From NCBI GenBank assembly GCA_009746045.1, contig RPFO01000253.1, forward strand, positions 4,363,332-4,427,331: a stretch of 64,000 bases of DNA, in the 5' to 3' direction. The stretch is from Mesostigma viride (Eukaryota; Streptophyta; Mesostigmatophyceae; Mesostigmatales; Mesostigmataceae). Position 1 is the stretch's first letter. Every line of letters starts with the position of its first letter. Below the pieces are notes generated by a model, which saw only the letters and a program-made list of their open reading frames with translations, did no database searches and was not told the origin of the DNA. Below, one piece after another: positions 11,201 through 20,900 of the stretch. The position numbers and the translations under genes are program-made.

Positions 11201-13997
11201 AGACAGCGCCGGGAAGTGATGTGGGCCATGTTACTGCGCAGCGGGGAACATCGCGGTGGGTGGGCCATGGCGCATCCAGTAGCCAGGATTCGCAGTCGGA
11301 CATGGCTTTCAATAGGTAGGGCTCAAGGTGGGTAGCCGAGCGCTGCTGGAATTGCTGTGGGAGGGGACGGGGAAGCCTAGGAGAGGATTGCTGTGCAACC
11401 GTACGGTGTAGCACGAGTTCCAGGCAATGTACAAAAATAGTAATATAGTAGTATCTCTTATATTCCGTATCTCTTATAGTAGTATCTCTTATATTCCGTA
11501 CCTTTGTCTCTTGTTGTGCTGCCAACGTCTTTTTGTCGTTTCCATGTACACATCCTCGTGATTTGTCTGGCGTTCTACAGTCCACACCCCGAAAGCGTGC
11601 TCCGAGCTCCCAGATCCTCTCCATCCGTCATCCTTTCAAGTCCTGGATGATGTCCGAGAAGCCGTCGTCTTCACCCCAACCCCTTGAACCTGAAAGCTCA
11701 GGACCTGTCAGCCATCACTTGCCCCTCCCTTGCCCCCTTTGCAGGTGGATTACTTGATCTTGTGTGAGTACTAGTTTGTACCTCCGCAGCCCTTGGGCCT
11801 GAAACTCGAAACCTGTTGTGCTCGTCCTACCTCTCCCCTCTGCCCGTCCAGGTGGACTATTTGATATCGTGTGAGTGGGGCCAGCAGGCCAACCGCCTGT
11901 GGCTCGTGGGGGGCACCCAGGAGGGTTCGGTCGCCTTCTTCCCCGCGGGGTACACGGCGGCGGGCGTGTCCATGGGGGAACCGGACGTTGTGCTGGAGGG
12001 AGCCCACAAGTCGGTTGTGCGCTCGCTCCTGTGGGACGCCAGCAGAGGTTTGTGATATACCGATTGGCTGTTTGGGTGAGGGTTGCCTTGTCGGTTTGTT
12101 ATACTGCTAATCGACGCAGTATGGAATATGGTGGGCAATCTGTTTCCACCCACTAGATTGCGCTCATGATATACAATTGATCATCGGCATAGGGGAGATA
12201 TGATCCCCTCTATCGGCGCAGTATATGATCCCCTATATCGGCACTGTACTAGATAGTATATGATCCCCTCTATCGGCACGCTATATGATCCCCTATATCG
12301 GCACTATACTAGATAGTATATGATCCCCTCTATCGGCACGCTATATGATCCCCTATATCGGCACTATACTAGATAGTATATGATCCCCTATATCGGCACG
12401 CTATATGATCCCCTATATCGGCACTATACTAGATAGTATATGATCCCCTATATCGGCACGCTATATGATCCCCTATATCGGCACAGTGGACATAGAATCC
12501 CCCATCTTCCCTATCATCCATCCCTCTGCTCTGCAATCCTGAGCCGCTTGGACCCGTCCACGAACTTCAAAGGGAAATGGGTCTCTTTCTGCTAAATCTG
12601 CTTTAAAAATTTTCTGCCTAAAGTGGTTTATGTCCCTTTCTGTCTGAGGCGCGAAGAGGTGCCATGCTAATGCTGCACAACGATGTCATCTTTGTGTGTT
12701 GAGAGTTACATTTGAACACAGTCTTCCTCCGCTCGCTTGCTTGGTGCCTGTTGACACCATGCTAATACCCGGAATAGCGGGCTCACTTAATATGTGTCTG
12801 GGGCACCTGCAGGGGAGCTTGGGTCGCTGTGCGCAAGCGATGCAGACGGCAGCAGTCTGCAAGTCGACTGCTGGACCGGGGCGGAGGATGGGCAGCTGTG
12901 CCGATGGAGCTCGTCCGCGGGCAGTGAGTGAGCATTGAAACTTATAATAATAGTCGTGTATGGTTGTCTTATTTATATGATAGAAGTACCATGTTGGTAT
13001 TGAGTGGCATCCAGTGAGCATTGAAACAACTTTTCGGTCATCGGCGGCAGTGGTAAGCATTTTACTTTTTCTGGGGGAATCACTGGCCTTGTCCCTGCTG
13101 TGCCAAGGCAGAGTATGACAAGATGATTCGCTTGATCATTTGAATCGTGAATTGAAACGAGTTGAGGGAAAGGGGGGATTTGGCGAGCTAACGCTCGTAT
13201 TATTTTGTGCTACGTAGTGCATTATGGTCAGGGCACATGCCGCTAGCTTTAAGCAAAACATTGTAAATATATATTTCTGGCACATGGCAGCCCCCCTCCC
13301 CCTTGTTGGGGAAATGAAGGTATTAAGGGGGAGGTGGATGGTGGCTGACCTACCCGAAGCCAAGCACGTTGTAAACACTGGATCAGTTGGTGAAAAGAAA
13401 TCGGGCTGCGCTAGTTTGTTGATGAGTGACTAATGCATAAGCTTGCACGACTTGCGGTGAAGTTACGCGCATAATATTTACAAACGTTGCATATCTCTGC
13501 ACGTGAGGTGAACATCATGCTATTATGCTCCTGTGGCATGTTCGTCCGGCGGTGATTTAGTCAAGCCAGCCAGCGAGCCAAGCTTTTCCCTTTAAGGCAC
13601 CTGGTGTTGTGGCGAGTATCCAGCGGCACGCGATAATTTTGCACATGTATTGACGTTGGTCTCTTTCGTTGACCAGATGTGGAATGGTGTCCCTGTGACA
13701 CTTGTTATGAGCTGGGCTGGATCCATTTGGTTCCTGTCCTCAGGGTCACGGCTAGCAGGTGTTGTACATCAACGCTTGGCAAAGGGTGACACCGAAGATT
13801 GTTGGGGCAATTTGCAATAAAGTAAAGTGTGCATGCATTTTCGGTAGACTACACTGCCATTCGTAACTGAAATGCACACCTCCCATGCTCGCCGTCCTTC
13901 GTGACATTGCGTGGCATGCAGGTGTGGCACGCAAGTCGCAAACTAAGGCATCGGCGGTGCGCCATGGCCGGCCTAAGCAGAGGGCAGACCCCTATTG
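2923..13997 (+). CDS. WDR89: WD repeat protein of the WDR89 family, ten exons
   Basis: Exons: 2923-3185, 5296-5500, 5961-6053, 6803-6880, 7997-8107, 9114-9205, 10959-11040, 11852-12047, 12813-12923, 13921-13997. All introns are GT-AG, phases close, and the CDS is 1,308 bp (435 aa; human WDR89 is a little shorter). WD40 blades are visible: GCIRFWDIR (exon 2), VLLWDRRKPGK (exon 4), LVTGSVDGLMVVID (exon 5), DSSIARIGFCG (exon 6), TLSLWRWTDAT (exons 6/7), LWLVGGTQEGSV (exon 8), GAEDGQLCRW (exon 9). DEDDCIDG followed by a DSSIARIGF block is a WDR89 hallmark. The acidic N-terminus (SDSEEDDD) and basic tail ending in DPY are typical of nuclear WD proteins. The Arabidopsis relative GTS1 has been linked to ribosome biogenesis (recalled). 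The last junction is less sure: without it, exon 9 stops at 12931. However, a copy of that donor lies at about 13012, and the spliced tail is basic. Confidence 0.88.
4193..5205 (+). repeat. 24-bp C/T-rich minisatellite, about 40 copies, in WDR89 intron 1
   Basis: The unit is 'catcctttccccactc' plus an 8-base variable part (R = A or G at one site). It spans most of intron 1. Because 24 is a multiple of three, it gives long open frames on both strands (FPHSPLAS, GEWGKDAR); these are not genes. Two units are shortened near 4425 and 5058. Confidence 0.95.
5491..5590 (+). repeat. Copies of the exon 2 splice donor (WDR89 intron 2)
   Basis: The exon 2 end GCAGCAGAAG/GTAAGG (donor at 5501) recurs as gcagcagaag/gtgatc near 5532, gcagcacaag/gcgagg near 5556 and cagcagaag/ctgacg near 5577. 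The later copies are decayed and two have lost the GT. Confidence 0.75.
6866..7330 (+). repeat. 75-bp tandem array carrying the exon 4 splice donor
   Basis: The exon 4 end GCCGTCACGCAG followed by GTGGGTGCT is repeated with exact 75-bp period. CAG ends fall at 6880 (real exon), 6955, 7030, 7105, 7180, 7255 and 7330. All seven keep the GT donor. Decayed copies follow near 7450 and 7518. Use of a downstream donor would keep frame length but meets an in-frame TAG in the first unit. Confidence 0.95.
7880..7996 (+). repeat. Duplicated exon 5 acceptor (WDR89 intron 4)
   Basis: A pyrimidine tract and AG at 7891-7892 (GCTTCCCCCCAG, then a CCTGCTT word) resemble the real acceptor at 7995-7996 (GCTTCCCCCAG, then CCCGCTT), 104 bases downstream. 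Confidence 0.55.
8190..8262 (+). repeat. Copy of the exon 5 donor grown into a TGCG microsatellite
   Basis: The end of exon 5 (GACTGCATCGATGGG/GTGCGT, donor at 8108) is repeated at about 8198-8218. In the copy the donor hexamer runs into a (TGCG)n array of about 40 bases. Confidence 0.85.
8580..9113 (+). repeat. Decayed copies of the exon 6 acceptor (WDR89 intron 5)
   Basis: The real acceptor region is GTGCGCCAG/ATCATGAATGT (9105-9124). Relatives are seen near 8588, 8729, 8941, 9010 and 9049, most with 'atgaacgtgg' or 'gtgaatgtgg' after a C-rich word and followed by 'ccctatac'. A SINE-C like minus-strand 3' end with TTAA tail interrupts the series at about 8812-8950. Confidence 0.7.
9722..9843 (+). 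repeat. About 40-bp tandem repeat x3 (WDR89 intron 6)
   Basis: Three units contain 'actagttattactaccgg' followed by 'cacacaatgatt'. No splice-site similarity is seen. Confidence 0.8.
9903..9945 (+). repeat. Copy of the exon 6 donor (WDR89 intron 6)
   Basis: TGGTGCACGTCCACGAT, then GAGAC, CTCAG/GTGGGTGG repeats the exon 6 end at about 9178-9213. A shorter piece follows at 10007-10022. The copied donor is intact at 9937. Confidence 0.85.
10040..10215 (+). repeat. 16-bp minisatellite (WDR89 intron 6)
   Basis: About ten units of 'ggggtggctggactga' with point variants. Confidence 0.85.
10534..10946 (+). repeat. 7-bp CCCCTCG array next to the exon 7 acceptor
   Basis: About 50 units of CCCCTCG change to CGCCCCG near 10887. 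The array ends 12 bases before the AG of exon 7 (10957-10958), so it forms an extreme polypyrimidine-rich tract. Open frames across it (APRPSPL, ARGEGRG) are artefacts of the repeat. Confidence 0.95.
11060..11190 (+). repeat. 34-bp repeat x3 and decayed exon 7 end (WDR89 intron 7)
   Basis: Units 'ttgccttgg', 'agcgcctcag', CAG/GTCATT follow the exon 7 donor (11041). Each carries a donor-like CAGGT. At 11157-11190, gcgcagcaccccgtggaac resembles the exon 7 end gcagcgccgcgtggaac. Confidence 0.7.
11640..11851 (+). repeat. Duplicated exon 8 acceptor, offset 107 bp (WDR89 intron 7)
   Basis: GCAG/GTGGATTACTTGAT with the AG at 11743-11744 repeats the real acceptor CCAG/GTGGACTATTTGAT (AG 11850-11851). 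Both are preceded by similar pyrimidine-rich sequence. The copy reads VDYLILCEY then stop; the real exon reads VDYLISCEW. Confidence 0.9.
12165..12485 (+). repeat. 60-bp tandem repeat x4-5 (WDR89 intron 8)
   Basis: Units contain 'tatgatcccctatatcggc' and 'actatactagatagta'. No splice-site similarity is seen. Confidence 0.9.
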
Positions 13998-14463
13998 ACA
14001 CCACGAGTGCAGGACTCCAAACAGGCATATTCTGCTTTTACGATTGGCAAGATATTGTGACCCAACAGGGTATAGCTGCAAGGGCTGTCTATGTGCCCTA
14101 GCAGTCCCTAGACATGGTGCCAGGGATTGCATGCCCAACCATGTCAAGATCAGTGATTGCCGGCGCGGGTGAAGTATAGCCCATCAGCCCATCGGGTGTA
14201 TGCTATTGACTATCTACATGGGAAGCTGTTCCTACCCGGCACAAAGTGCTTTAGTTATCAATGGGTTTATCTGCGCGTGGACTAGTGTGCTGGCTCATTT
14301 TAGGCAGGGTGTTCCTGACATGCACACCTACGTGCACGAAGGATACCTGCATGTAAATAACAAAGTGAATTTCTTGTTAATCGATTGTGCAATGGCCAGG
14401 AGCAATTTTCACGCATCAATAAAATTTGATGCAGACTATATGTGTCTGTTTGTTTAAGTTTCG

Positions 14464-14468
14464 TGTAA
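14464..14468 (+). terminator. Possible TGTAA polyadenylation signal for WDR89
   Basis: TGTAA is the usual polyadenylation signal in chlorophyte algae. It occurs at 14352 and 14464 after the stop at 13997. This depends on the organism being a green alga. Confidence 0.25.
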
Positions 14469-14630
14469 TAATTTTTCTACTAATTGAGATCAGCATAGTA
14501 CTCCGTGGCATGCTTATGTGCATGACATGTGCACGCGAGTACTATTACTTACTTCTGCATCAGTCGGGGTAAAATTGGCTAGTTCTTCTTGTCCATGGTC
14601 AAATTGTCAGGGGGCGGGGGCCGAGATTAA

Positions 14631-15103
14631 TTAATTAATAGACACGTGACTGCGTCACGTGAGCATAAGTCCTCAGTGGGAGGGGAACATGGGACGGAAT
14701 GGATGGTGTAAGCTATCTAGGTCCTAGTTACAGGGTTGCGGGCACCACGGCCCGAATCGCTATTAATTAATTCATTCATTAATTAAAATCATAGCTCCGT
14801 GGGGAGCATATGTAACACATAGCCCTGAGAAAGGGGCATCTATGGGTTTGTAATACAATCAGGGCGACAGCCAGCAGGTGTAGGATGTACAACTATCGTG
14901 AACCTGCTCTGGGTGCACTAGGTGCACCTGCACCTCCATGATGGTTCATGCCTCCTAAACAAGCACAGGCACACAAGGCGGCTTGAGGAGAGGGCCTAGA
15001 AGGCCTGCATGACACTGCATGACGAATCGCTATGAATGCCATACGCGGTCACACGCGGAGCCCCCACAGACTTGGGGGTGGTCTCCTTCATCACTACAAG
15101 AGG
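14631..15103 (-). mobile_element. LINE-A 3' fragment split by a SINE-like insertion
   Basis: 14631-14763 and 15023-15103 match consecutive parts of the LINE-A 3' end on the minus strand: hairpin CACGTGACTGCGTCACGTG, then the region around gaatcgctatgaatgcc, then the C-terminal coding end. The insert at 14764-15022 separates them. Confidence 0.8.
14764..15022 (-). mobile_element. SINE-like insertion B1 with 11-bp target-site duplication
   Basis: It is flanked by CGAATCGCTAT at 14753-14763 and 15023-15033. Read on the minus strand, it ends 'tgtgttacatatgctcc' plus a TTAA/TGAA-type tail. It shares internal blocks with insertion B2, such as 'gggtgcactaggtgcacc'. No tRNA-type box A or B was seen at its 5' end. 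Confidence 0.8.
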
Positions 15104-15169
15104 TACCTTGAAATTAAAAAATTAGAGGCATCCCTCTATCGATATATATTATCGGAGGCGAGTTTCTAT

Positions 15170-15423
15170 TGAATTGAATTGAATTGAATTGTAACATAAC
15201 TCCGTTGGGAGTATATGTAGCACATAGCCCAGAGAAGGGGCATATGGCCTATCATACATTCTAAGCTACTTCCTGCAAGGGTGGGAATGTAAACAACACT
15301 TGCTCTAGGTGCACTAGGGCACCTGCACCACCCAGAGTTTCAGGCAACACCCAGATAAGGGGAGCCTGTCATAGGTGGGGAAGATCAGCACAGCTATACA
15401 AAAGCTAGGGCATGGCTTCTCAT
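15170..15423 (-). mobile_element. SINE-like insertion B2 with 13-bp target-site duplication
   Basis: It is flanked by GGCGAGTTTCTAT at 15157-15169 and 15424-15436. It is 254 bp, close to B1 (259 bp), which argues for a defined short element over random 5' truncation. It has a CAATT-type tail and the 3' block shared with LINE-B. Confidence 0.85.
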
Positions 15424-15776
15424 GGCGAGTTTCTATATACTGGCGTAAATGTGTATTATTGTACATGTCAAGGGTGACAGAAAGTACTGAGGTCGCAGAT
15501 CGAGTGTCGCGGAGACGTTTCTAGATCGATTGCGCATTCGACGGTTAAAAGGTAGAGGAGCGGTTGATTAATTATTAGTACTGTATACGAAAGTGTTGCT
15601 GACGGAATTAATTTCCGGTTAGCGATGCGGACTTTGCATAGATCTCACGTTGTACACTTGGAAAGAGCCATTGCGTCGCGTTGTGGTGTGGCGAACTTCT
15701 TCTCCGCCGTCGGATTGCACCGTCGATGAGCGTCGGGAGGCTCGTTGATGAACCCAACGCAAGCCATTGGCGAAAA

Positions 15777-15829
15777 TTAAAAGCACTTCGGTGCTCCGTG
15801 ACTCCCCAACGGGAGCACGTGTTTAATTA
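15777..15829 (+). mobile_element. 53-bp SINE-C mini-insertion with 11-bp target-site duplication
   Basis: ATTGGCGAAAA occurs at 15766-15776 and 15830-15840. Between them lie only the 'ttaaaagcacttcg' lead, the hairpin and the start of a TTAA tail. This shows that the 3' hairpin end alone can be inserted, presumably by target-primed reverse transcription with severe 5' truncation. Confidence 0.85.
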
Positions 15830-16013
15830 ATTGGCGAAAAGAAGAAGAAAACGGCGCGGCGGCAAAAACGAGCGAGTTTGGTAAGTTACAGAACTTGTTG
15901 CCCGCCGACACCGCGTCAAGCAGTCCGCAGGTATAGTCCATAGGTAGTCCGTAAGATATAGGGCTCACGGCTCCGCGGCCCTTGCCTACATGACTAACTA
16001 CATGACTAAAGTA

Positions 16014-16470
16014 TCGGGTTGGTTGCATTAGACTCGTCTTTTGAAGACGAACACGCTGATATAATTTTCTACAGCTATCGCTCAATATTTCCGAAGATAC
16101 CGGCACCGCCCTGCCCAGCAAATATCGCTGTTGCAATATACGAGAATGCTCATAACTTTTGACTCCGGCCATGAAACTTCATCGGGTTGGTTGCATTAGA
16201 CTCGTCTTTTGAAGACGAACACGCTGATATAATTTTCTACAGCTATCGCTCAATATTTCCGAAGATACCGGCACCGCCCTGCCCAGCAAATATCGCTGTT
16301 GCAATATACGAGAATGCTCATAACTTTTGACTCCGGCCATGAAACTTCATCGGGTTGGTTGCATTAGACTCGTCTTTTGAAGACGAACACGCTGATATAA
16401 TTTTCTCCAGCTATCGCTCAATATTTCCGAAGATACCGGCACCGCCCTGCCCAGCAAATATCGCTGTTTT
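16014..16470 (+). promoter_or_regulatory. Three tandem 168-bp 5' monomers of LINE-A
   Basis: Units begin 'tcgggttggttgcattag' at 16014, 16182 and 16350, an exact 168-bp period. The third is cut at about 16468, just before the ORF1 start. Each unit holds the small inverted repeat CGTCTTTTGAAGACG. By analogy with the monomers of mouse L1, they may be stackable promoters; this is inference. Confidence 0.8.
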
Positions 16471-16481
16471 TTCAGCTCGAT

Positions 16482-17951
16482 ATGGCGGAATACGACTCAT
16501 CCCAGCAATCACAAGCGTCCGCGGCCCTGCACCAACTCGCTGATGAAGCCATGGCGTCATTGGAAACACCCTTGCACGCTATGCCGGACGCCACTGTCAG
16601 CATCCAGCCGCTCCACTCCACCGCTCCGCCGAACAGCGACCCTGCCATGGATACCCGCGAGGAGGCCTTTTCTGCCGAGGAAGCTGCCGCATTTTTACCT
16701 GGCAAATGGCCAGGCCTTAACGCCATCATGCGCCTGTCCCGAGCTGCCGCCCTCACCATCCTGCACCTGGCTGCCGAGAAAAAGTGCGAGATCCGGGACT
16801 GCAACCAACAGGTTACCCACCTGTCGGACTTTCTCCACGACGACCCCGACGACACTGACCTCTGCCTCGCAGTCTGGTGGACGTGCTCCCGTCTTTCCGA
16901 CAGCGCCCTTGAGCGCTTTGTCATGGCCTCTCTGGACCTGGGAGCCGACCCCACTGTTGCGGCCGCCATCAACATCACCGCCAAGCAAGTCGCCAATACG
17001 TGCTTCGATCGCCTCCCTCCCCTCCTCAACGCTGCCCTCAACCCTGTCCACAACCACCTCGCCACCCACCACGCCCATTCCTCACACGCCGACACCTCCA
17101 TCCACTCCGCCATCACCCACATTGCAGCAGGGCTGCAGCAGCAGCAGCAGCTCCTCCACCAGCTCCAGCAACAACTTGCCGCCTCCATAACTCCTGCCAA
17201 GACCACCTATGCCGCCACGCTTCAGAACCCTACGGAGCTCATCAACGAAATCAAAACAGCCGTCAAGGCCAGCACAAGGGATGCTATGCACGAACCCATT
17301 CGCTCATGCAGTATTGTGGTACGTGGCGTCCCCTCGAACGTCAACGATGCACGCCTGGGCACCTACCTCCGGGGCGACCCCTTCCTGGGGAAGCTCGGCG
17401 TGGCCCAAAGCGTCGTCATCAAAACGGCACGACGGCTCGGCGGCCCCACCGCCCCTGTCTTGGTGGAATTCCACCGCAAGGAGGACAAACTGCAGGTGCA
17501 GAAGGCCCGCCGGAACCTCCACGATACCCAACTGAGCATCGACGATTACTATACCCCGGAGCAGCTTGAGGCCCGGGCTGCCGCTTTGAACCGGCCGGAG
17601 GTCCACGAGGCTCGGGCAGCCAAGCAGGCCAACCCGCAACTACGGTGCAGCATCTATGCCCGCCTCTTTAATGGCGTCTTCATCGTCCGCATTAACGGCC
17701 AGGACCTTCCTCCAATGACGGCGACCCCCATGGATACCGCCGTGCCAGCGCCCCAGCCCCCTGCTCGGCCCCCGCCGTCACCGCCATCGCCACCGGCATC
17801 GACGGTCACCTGCTCCCCAGCACGTGTGGGGATCCGCCGGGGCAACTTCAGCTCAGGTATGGCTGCCAGGCTTGGCCGTCCCCCTAATAAATTCGTTCGC
17901 TTTGCACCTGAGCCGGAGCCCGCGCTGCGAACCCTTCTCTCCTATCAATGA
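16482..17951 (+). CDS. LINE-A ORF1 (gag-like RNA-binding protein, 489 aa)
   Basis: The ORF is intact and lies directly upstream of ORF2. A glutamine-rich stretch near residues 210-235 precedes an RRM-like segment at about 285-360, with a β-strand-like SIVVRGVPSNV and a second motif APVLVEFHRKED. The C-terminal part is proline-rich (about 415-445). No CCHC zinc knuckle is seen. The family role is nucleic-acid chaperone and RNP assembly on the element's RNA. The stop TGA overlaps the ORF2 start as ATGA. Confidence 0.85.
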   Translation: MAEYDSSQQSQASAALHQLADEAMASLETPLHAMPDATVSIQPLHSTAPPNSDPAMDTREEAFSAEEAAAFLPGKWPGLNAIMRLSRAAALTILHLAAEKKCEIRDCNQQVTHLSDFLHDDPDDTDLCLAVWWTCSRLSDSALERFVMASLDLGADPTVAAAINITAKQVANTCFDRLPPLLNAALNPVHNHLATHHAHSSHADTSIHSAITHIAAGLQQQQQLLHQLQQQLAASITPAKTTYAATLQNPTELINEIKTAVKASTRDAMHEPIRSCSIVVRGVPSNVNDARLGTYLRGDPFLGKLGVAQSVVIKTARRLGGPTAPVLVEFHRKEDKLQVQKARRNLHDTQLSIDDYYTPEQLEARAAALNRPEVHEARAAKQANPQLRCSIYARLFNGVFIVRINGQDLPPMTATPMDTAVPAPQPPARPPPSPPSPPASTVTCSPARVGIRRGNFSSGMAARLGRPPNKFVRFAPEPEPALRTLLSYQ

Positions 17952-20900
17952 CGACGCTCGCGGCCCCGCGGCTCCGCGGCTCTAGCAGTGGGATCTGCCT
18001 AACTCCCCTTCCCGCCCCTTTGCCTTCGCAGCCCTCGGGCTGTCGGAGAGAGAGCAACGGGTCGGCAGTGAGCCAGGTTCGCCCCGCCTCGCGCGGCCGC
18101 CTCCGAAACCTCCTCAGACTGCACGCATTTCTTATGCGTGCAGACGCAAACTCATTCTACCTGGCCACCCGAGCCAACCGTCGGCGTCGCCTCGACGCGT
18201 TGGCAGGAAGAATCGAAATGGTGATTGAAAGCATAAGTCCCCAACCCGCCCCCCCTACCCCACCACCTCCACCCCCACCCCCATCACCACCCTGCTCCAT
18301 CTCCGCCCCCACCCCCGCCTGCACCCCCCTTTTCGGTCAACGCGCGCCCTTGGTCATCGCCACCTTCAACGCCCGCACGCTCCAGCCCGACGCTGACCGC
18401 TGTCACTGCCTGCGCAGTGACGACTGTCAGTGCCATCGAGTCTCCAATCTTATTGGTTTCTGCATCGACAATAATATCGCCATCCTGGGAATCCAAGAAC
18501 ACAGGCGCACTGCATCGGCCCGCGGATCAACTGCCCTTGTTGCTGACGACATCGACGGCTGGCGGTTCTACTACGGAGGCGGCGACGGCACCGGGAACGG
18601 GGGCGTCGGTCTCCTCTGCTCCCCGCTCGCCGTACGCCACATGGGCGAACCCCAGCTGGTCAACGCTCGGCTCCTCGTGGCCACTTTTCATTCGATGGAG
18701 GGCCACTCGACCTACGCCCTGACGGTGGGCGTTGGTTACGCACCCCACTCCGGCCACCCAGAACAAGACCGCAAGGACTTCTTTGCAGCGCTGGAGAACC
18801 TGGCGAACGGCATCCCTGGTCGCAACTACCTCGCTCTGCTGCTGGACGCCAACGCCACGCTACCACCGGGTACTGGCGGATGTCAGCACGCCCCCAACGG
18901 TACGGTCTCCAATGCCAACACCGAACTTTTTGCTGATTTGCTTACGACATGCGATTTGGTCACTGCCAACACCCGCTTTCCACATAGTCCAGATGCTTTG
19001 GTCACACACACCTCGCCAACTGGCACTGAACGCTGCATTGACTATGTTGTAATGCGCAAGCGTCATCAAGGATCTGTACTAGCTGCTCGCTCGCATGTGA
19101 TCCCCCTGGTGCGCTCCGATCATCGCATCGTCACCGCCCGCATCCGCCTGCGATTCCCCTCGCCCTTTCGTAAGCACGTGGCACCACCTGATTTGCGCAC
19201 ACTTCAGTTGCTCGAGAAATCTGACGACGCTCTGGAGGACTTCCCTGAAAAACGCGCCCACAAGCGCGCCGCAGAGGCGTTCGTCGACGCGCTGGACATC
19301 CCGGCCAGCCACGCCCAGCTGTTCGCTGCCGGCCCGGCATCGGCCCTTCGGCACCTCGCTGACAAGCTGCCCGCGGCCGGGGCCCTACTGCCCCCCGCCG
19401 CCCGCCCCGCTTCACCAGCCTGCACCGGCTCCCCGCCGTCATCCAGGCCCGGCAAGCCCTGCGCGACAACCGCGACCCCGCCCGCTACGCCCGCCTCAAA
19501 GCCGATTACCACTCGGCCATCCGGCAGGCGACCAAGGAGCAGGAGGACCTTCATGTCCGCGAGTACTTCGCCCACCTCAAGGACCAGCACGGCAAGTACG
19601 CCTGGACCCGCCTGCGTCACGCCCAACGGCCCGCCGGCGGCGCGCAGCCGGCGCCGCGGACGCTCTCTGGCTCACCGCAGCAGCAGCTCGACCAGTGGTA
19701 TTCCTCCCAGTCCCGGCTGCTCGGCGCCCCCCCGCCGCCTCCGCCGCTTGGCCCTCTGGCGGCCGCACGCCTGGCAGTAGCACCGGCGGACGTCCCTGCG
19801 CCGCCCACGCCGCCCGCCGCTGAGCAGGACTACACGTACCCAGCCCTGACGGAACCCCTGGCCCACCCCAACGAGCTCCCGCCGTTCACCGAGCTCGAGC
19901 TGAGCACCGCCGCCAAGCAACTCCGCTTCTATGCTGCCGTTGGACCTGACCAGCTCCCAGCCCCGGTGATTAAGCTGACGGCGCTCACGGGGTTCCTGCT
20001 TGACGTCTGCAACCGGATCCTGCTTGCCGACGCGCCGCCGATTCCTGAGTGGCAGCACAGCTACCGTATTATGCTGTACAAAAACAAAGGTTCCCCTGAC
20101 GACCCCGCCAACTACAGAGGAGTCTGCATCCAGAGCGCCGCACTTAAGTTGTTCATGCGCATGATCCTCAACCGCCTTCGTTCTGCTCTCGACTGTCACC
20201 TTGGGGAAAGTCAAATGGGCTTCCGTCCTGGGCGCAACACCGTCATGGCCATCTTCGTCGCGCGTCGCCTCTTCGAGGAAATCGCTCTCCTGCAACCTGG
20301 TGAGTTTCCCGCCATCCTGATCTTCGTCGACTTCATCAAGGCTTTTGATTCTGTCCTCTGGGACGCTCTATGGGCTGTACTTGCTCGCGCTCGCGTCCCC
20401 ACTCCCCTGATTACCGTCATCCGCACGCTGTATGAGGGGTCGACCACTTCGGTGCGCACTCAACACGGCATTACCCCGCCCTGCCCACTGCAGACCGGCG
20501 TCTGGCAGGGTTGCGTCCTGTCGCCGTACCTGTTTATTATTGTAGTGGATTATGTTATGCGCCAGGCACGTGCTCGCTTTGCTAGCATTGCAGGCCGTGC
20601 CCCTGGCCTAGCGATCACGAACGAGCTTGGGGAAGGGGGGCCGACTAACAAGCAGAATTTACTAGCTGACCTCATTTATGCCGACGACATCACGCTCATC
20701 GAGAAGCCGGAGTCTGCCCAACTTTGGCTGGACTGCCTGGCGCTCGAGGCTCGGGCGGTTGGTCTAGAAATCAGCCCCAAAACGGAGGCCCTGGCCCTCG
20801 GCATGGCAGGGCCCCCACCCACACTCCGCCTCTTAGACGATGCCGAGGTCAACTACCCTACTTCAGGCCGCTTCAAGCTGCTCGGCAGTTGGCTTCCCGA

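Noticed and set aside
12165-12485. CRISPR-like spaced repeats
   Set aside because: The units are contiguous 60-bp tandem copies without unique spacers, in an intron of a eukaryotic gene. The same holds for the arrays at 6866, 60590 and 61672.
12924-12931. WDR89 ending at the TGA at 12929-12931
   Set aside because: The preceding GTGAGT is a strong donor, is duplicated near 13012 like other donors here, and splicing to 13921 gives an in-phase basic C-terminus. It remains possible as an alternative end.
19380-19415. Programmed ribosomal frameshift in LINE-A ORF2
   Set aside because: No slippery heptamer or downstream structure is evident. A simple indel in a C-rich run explains it better.
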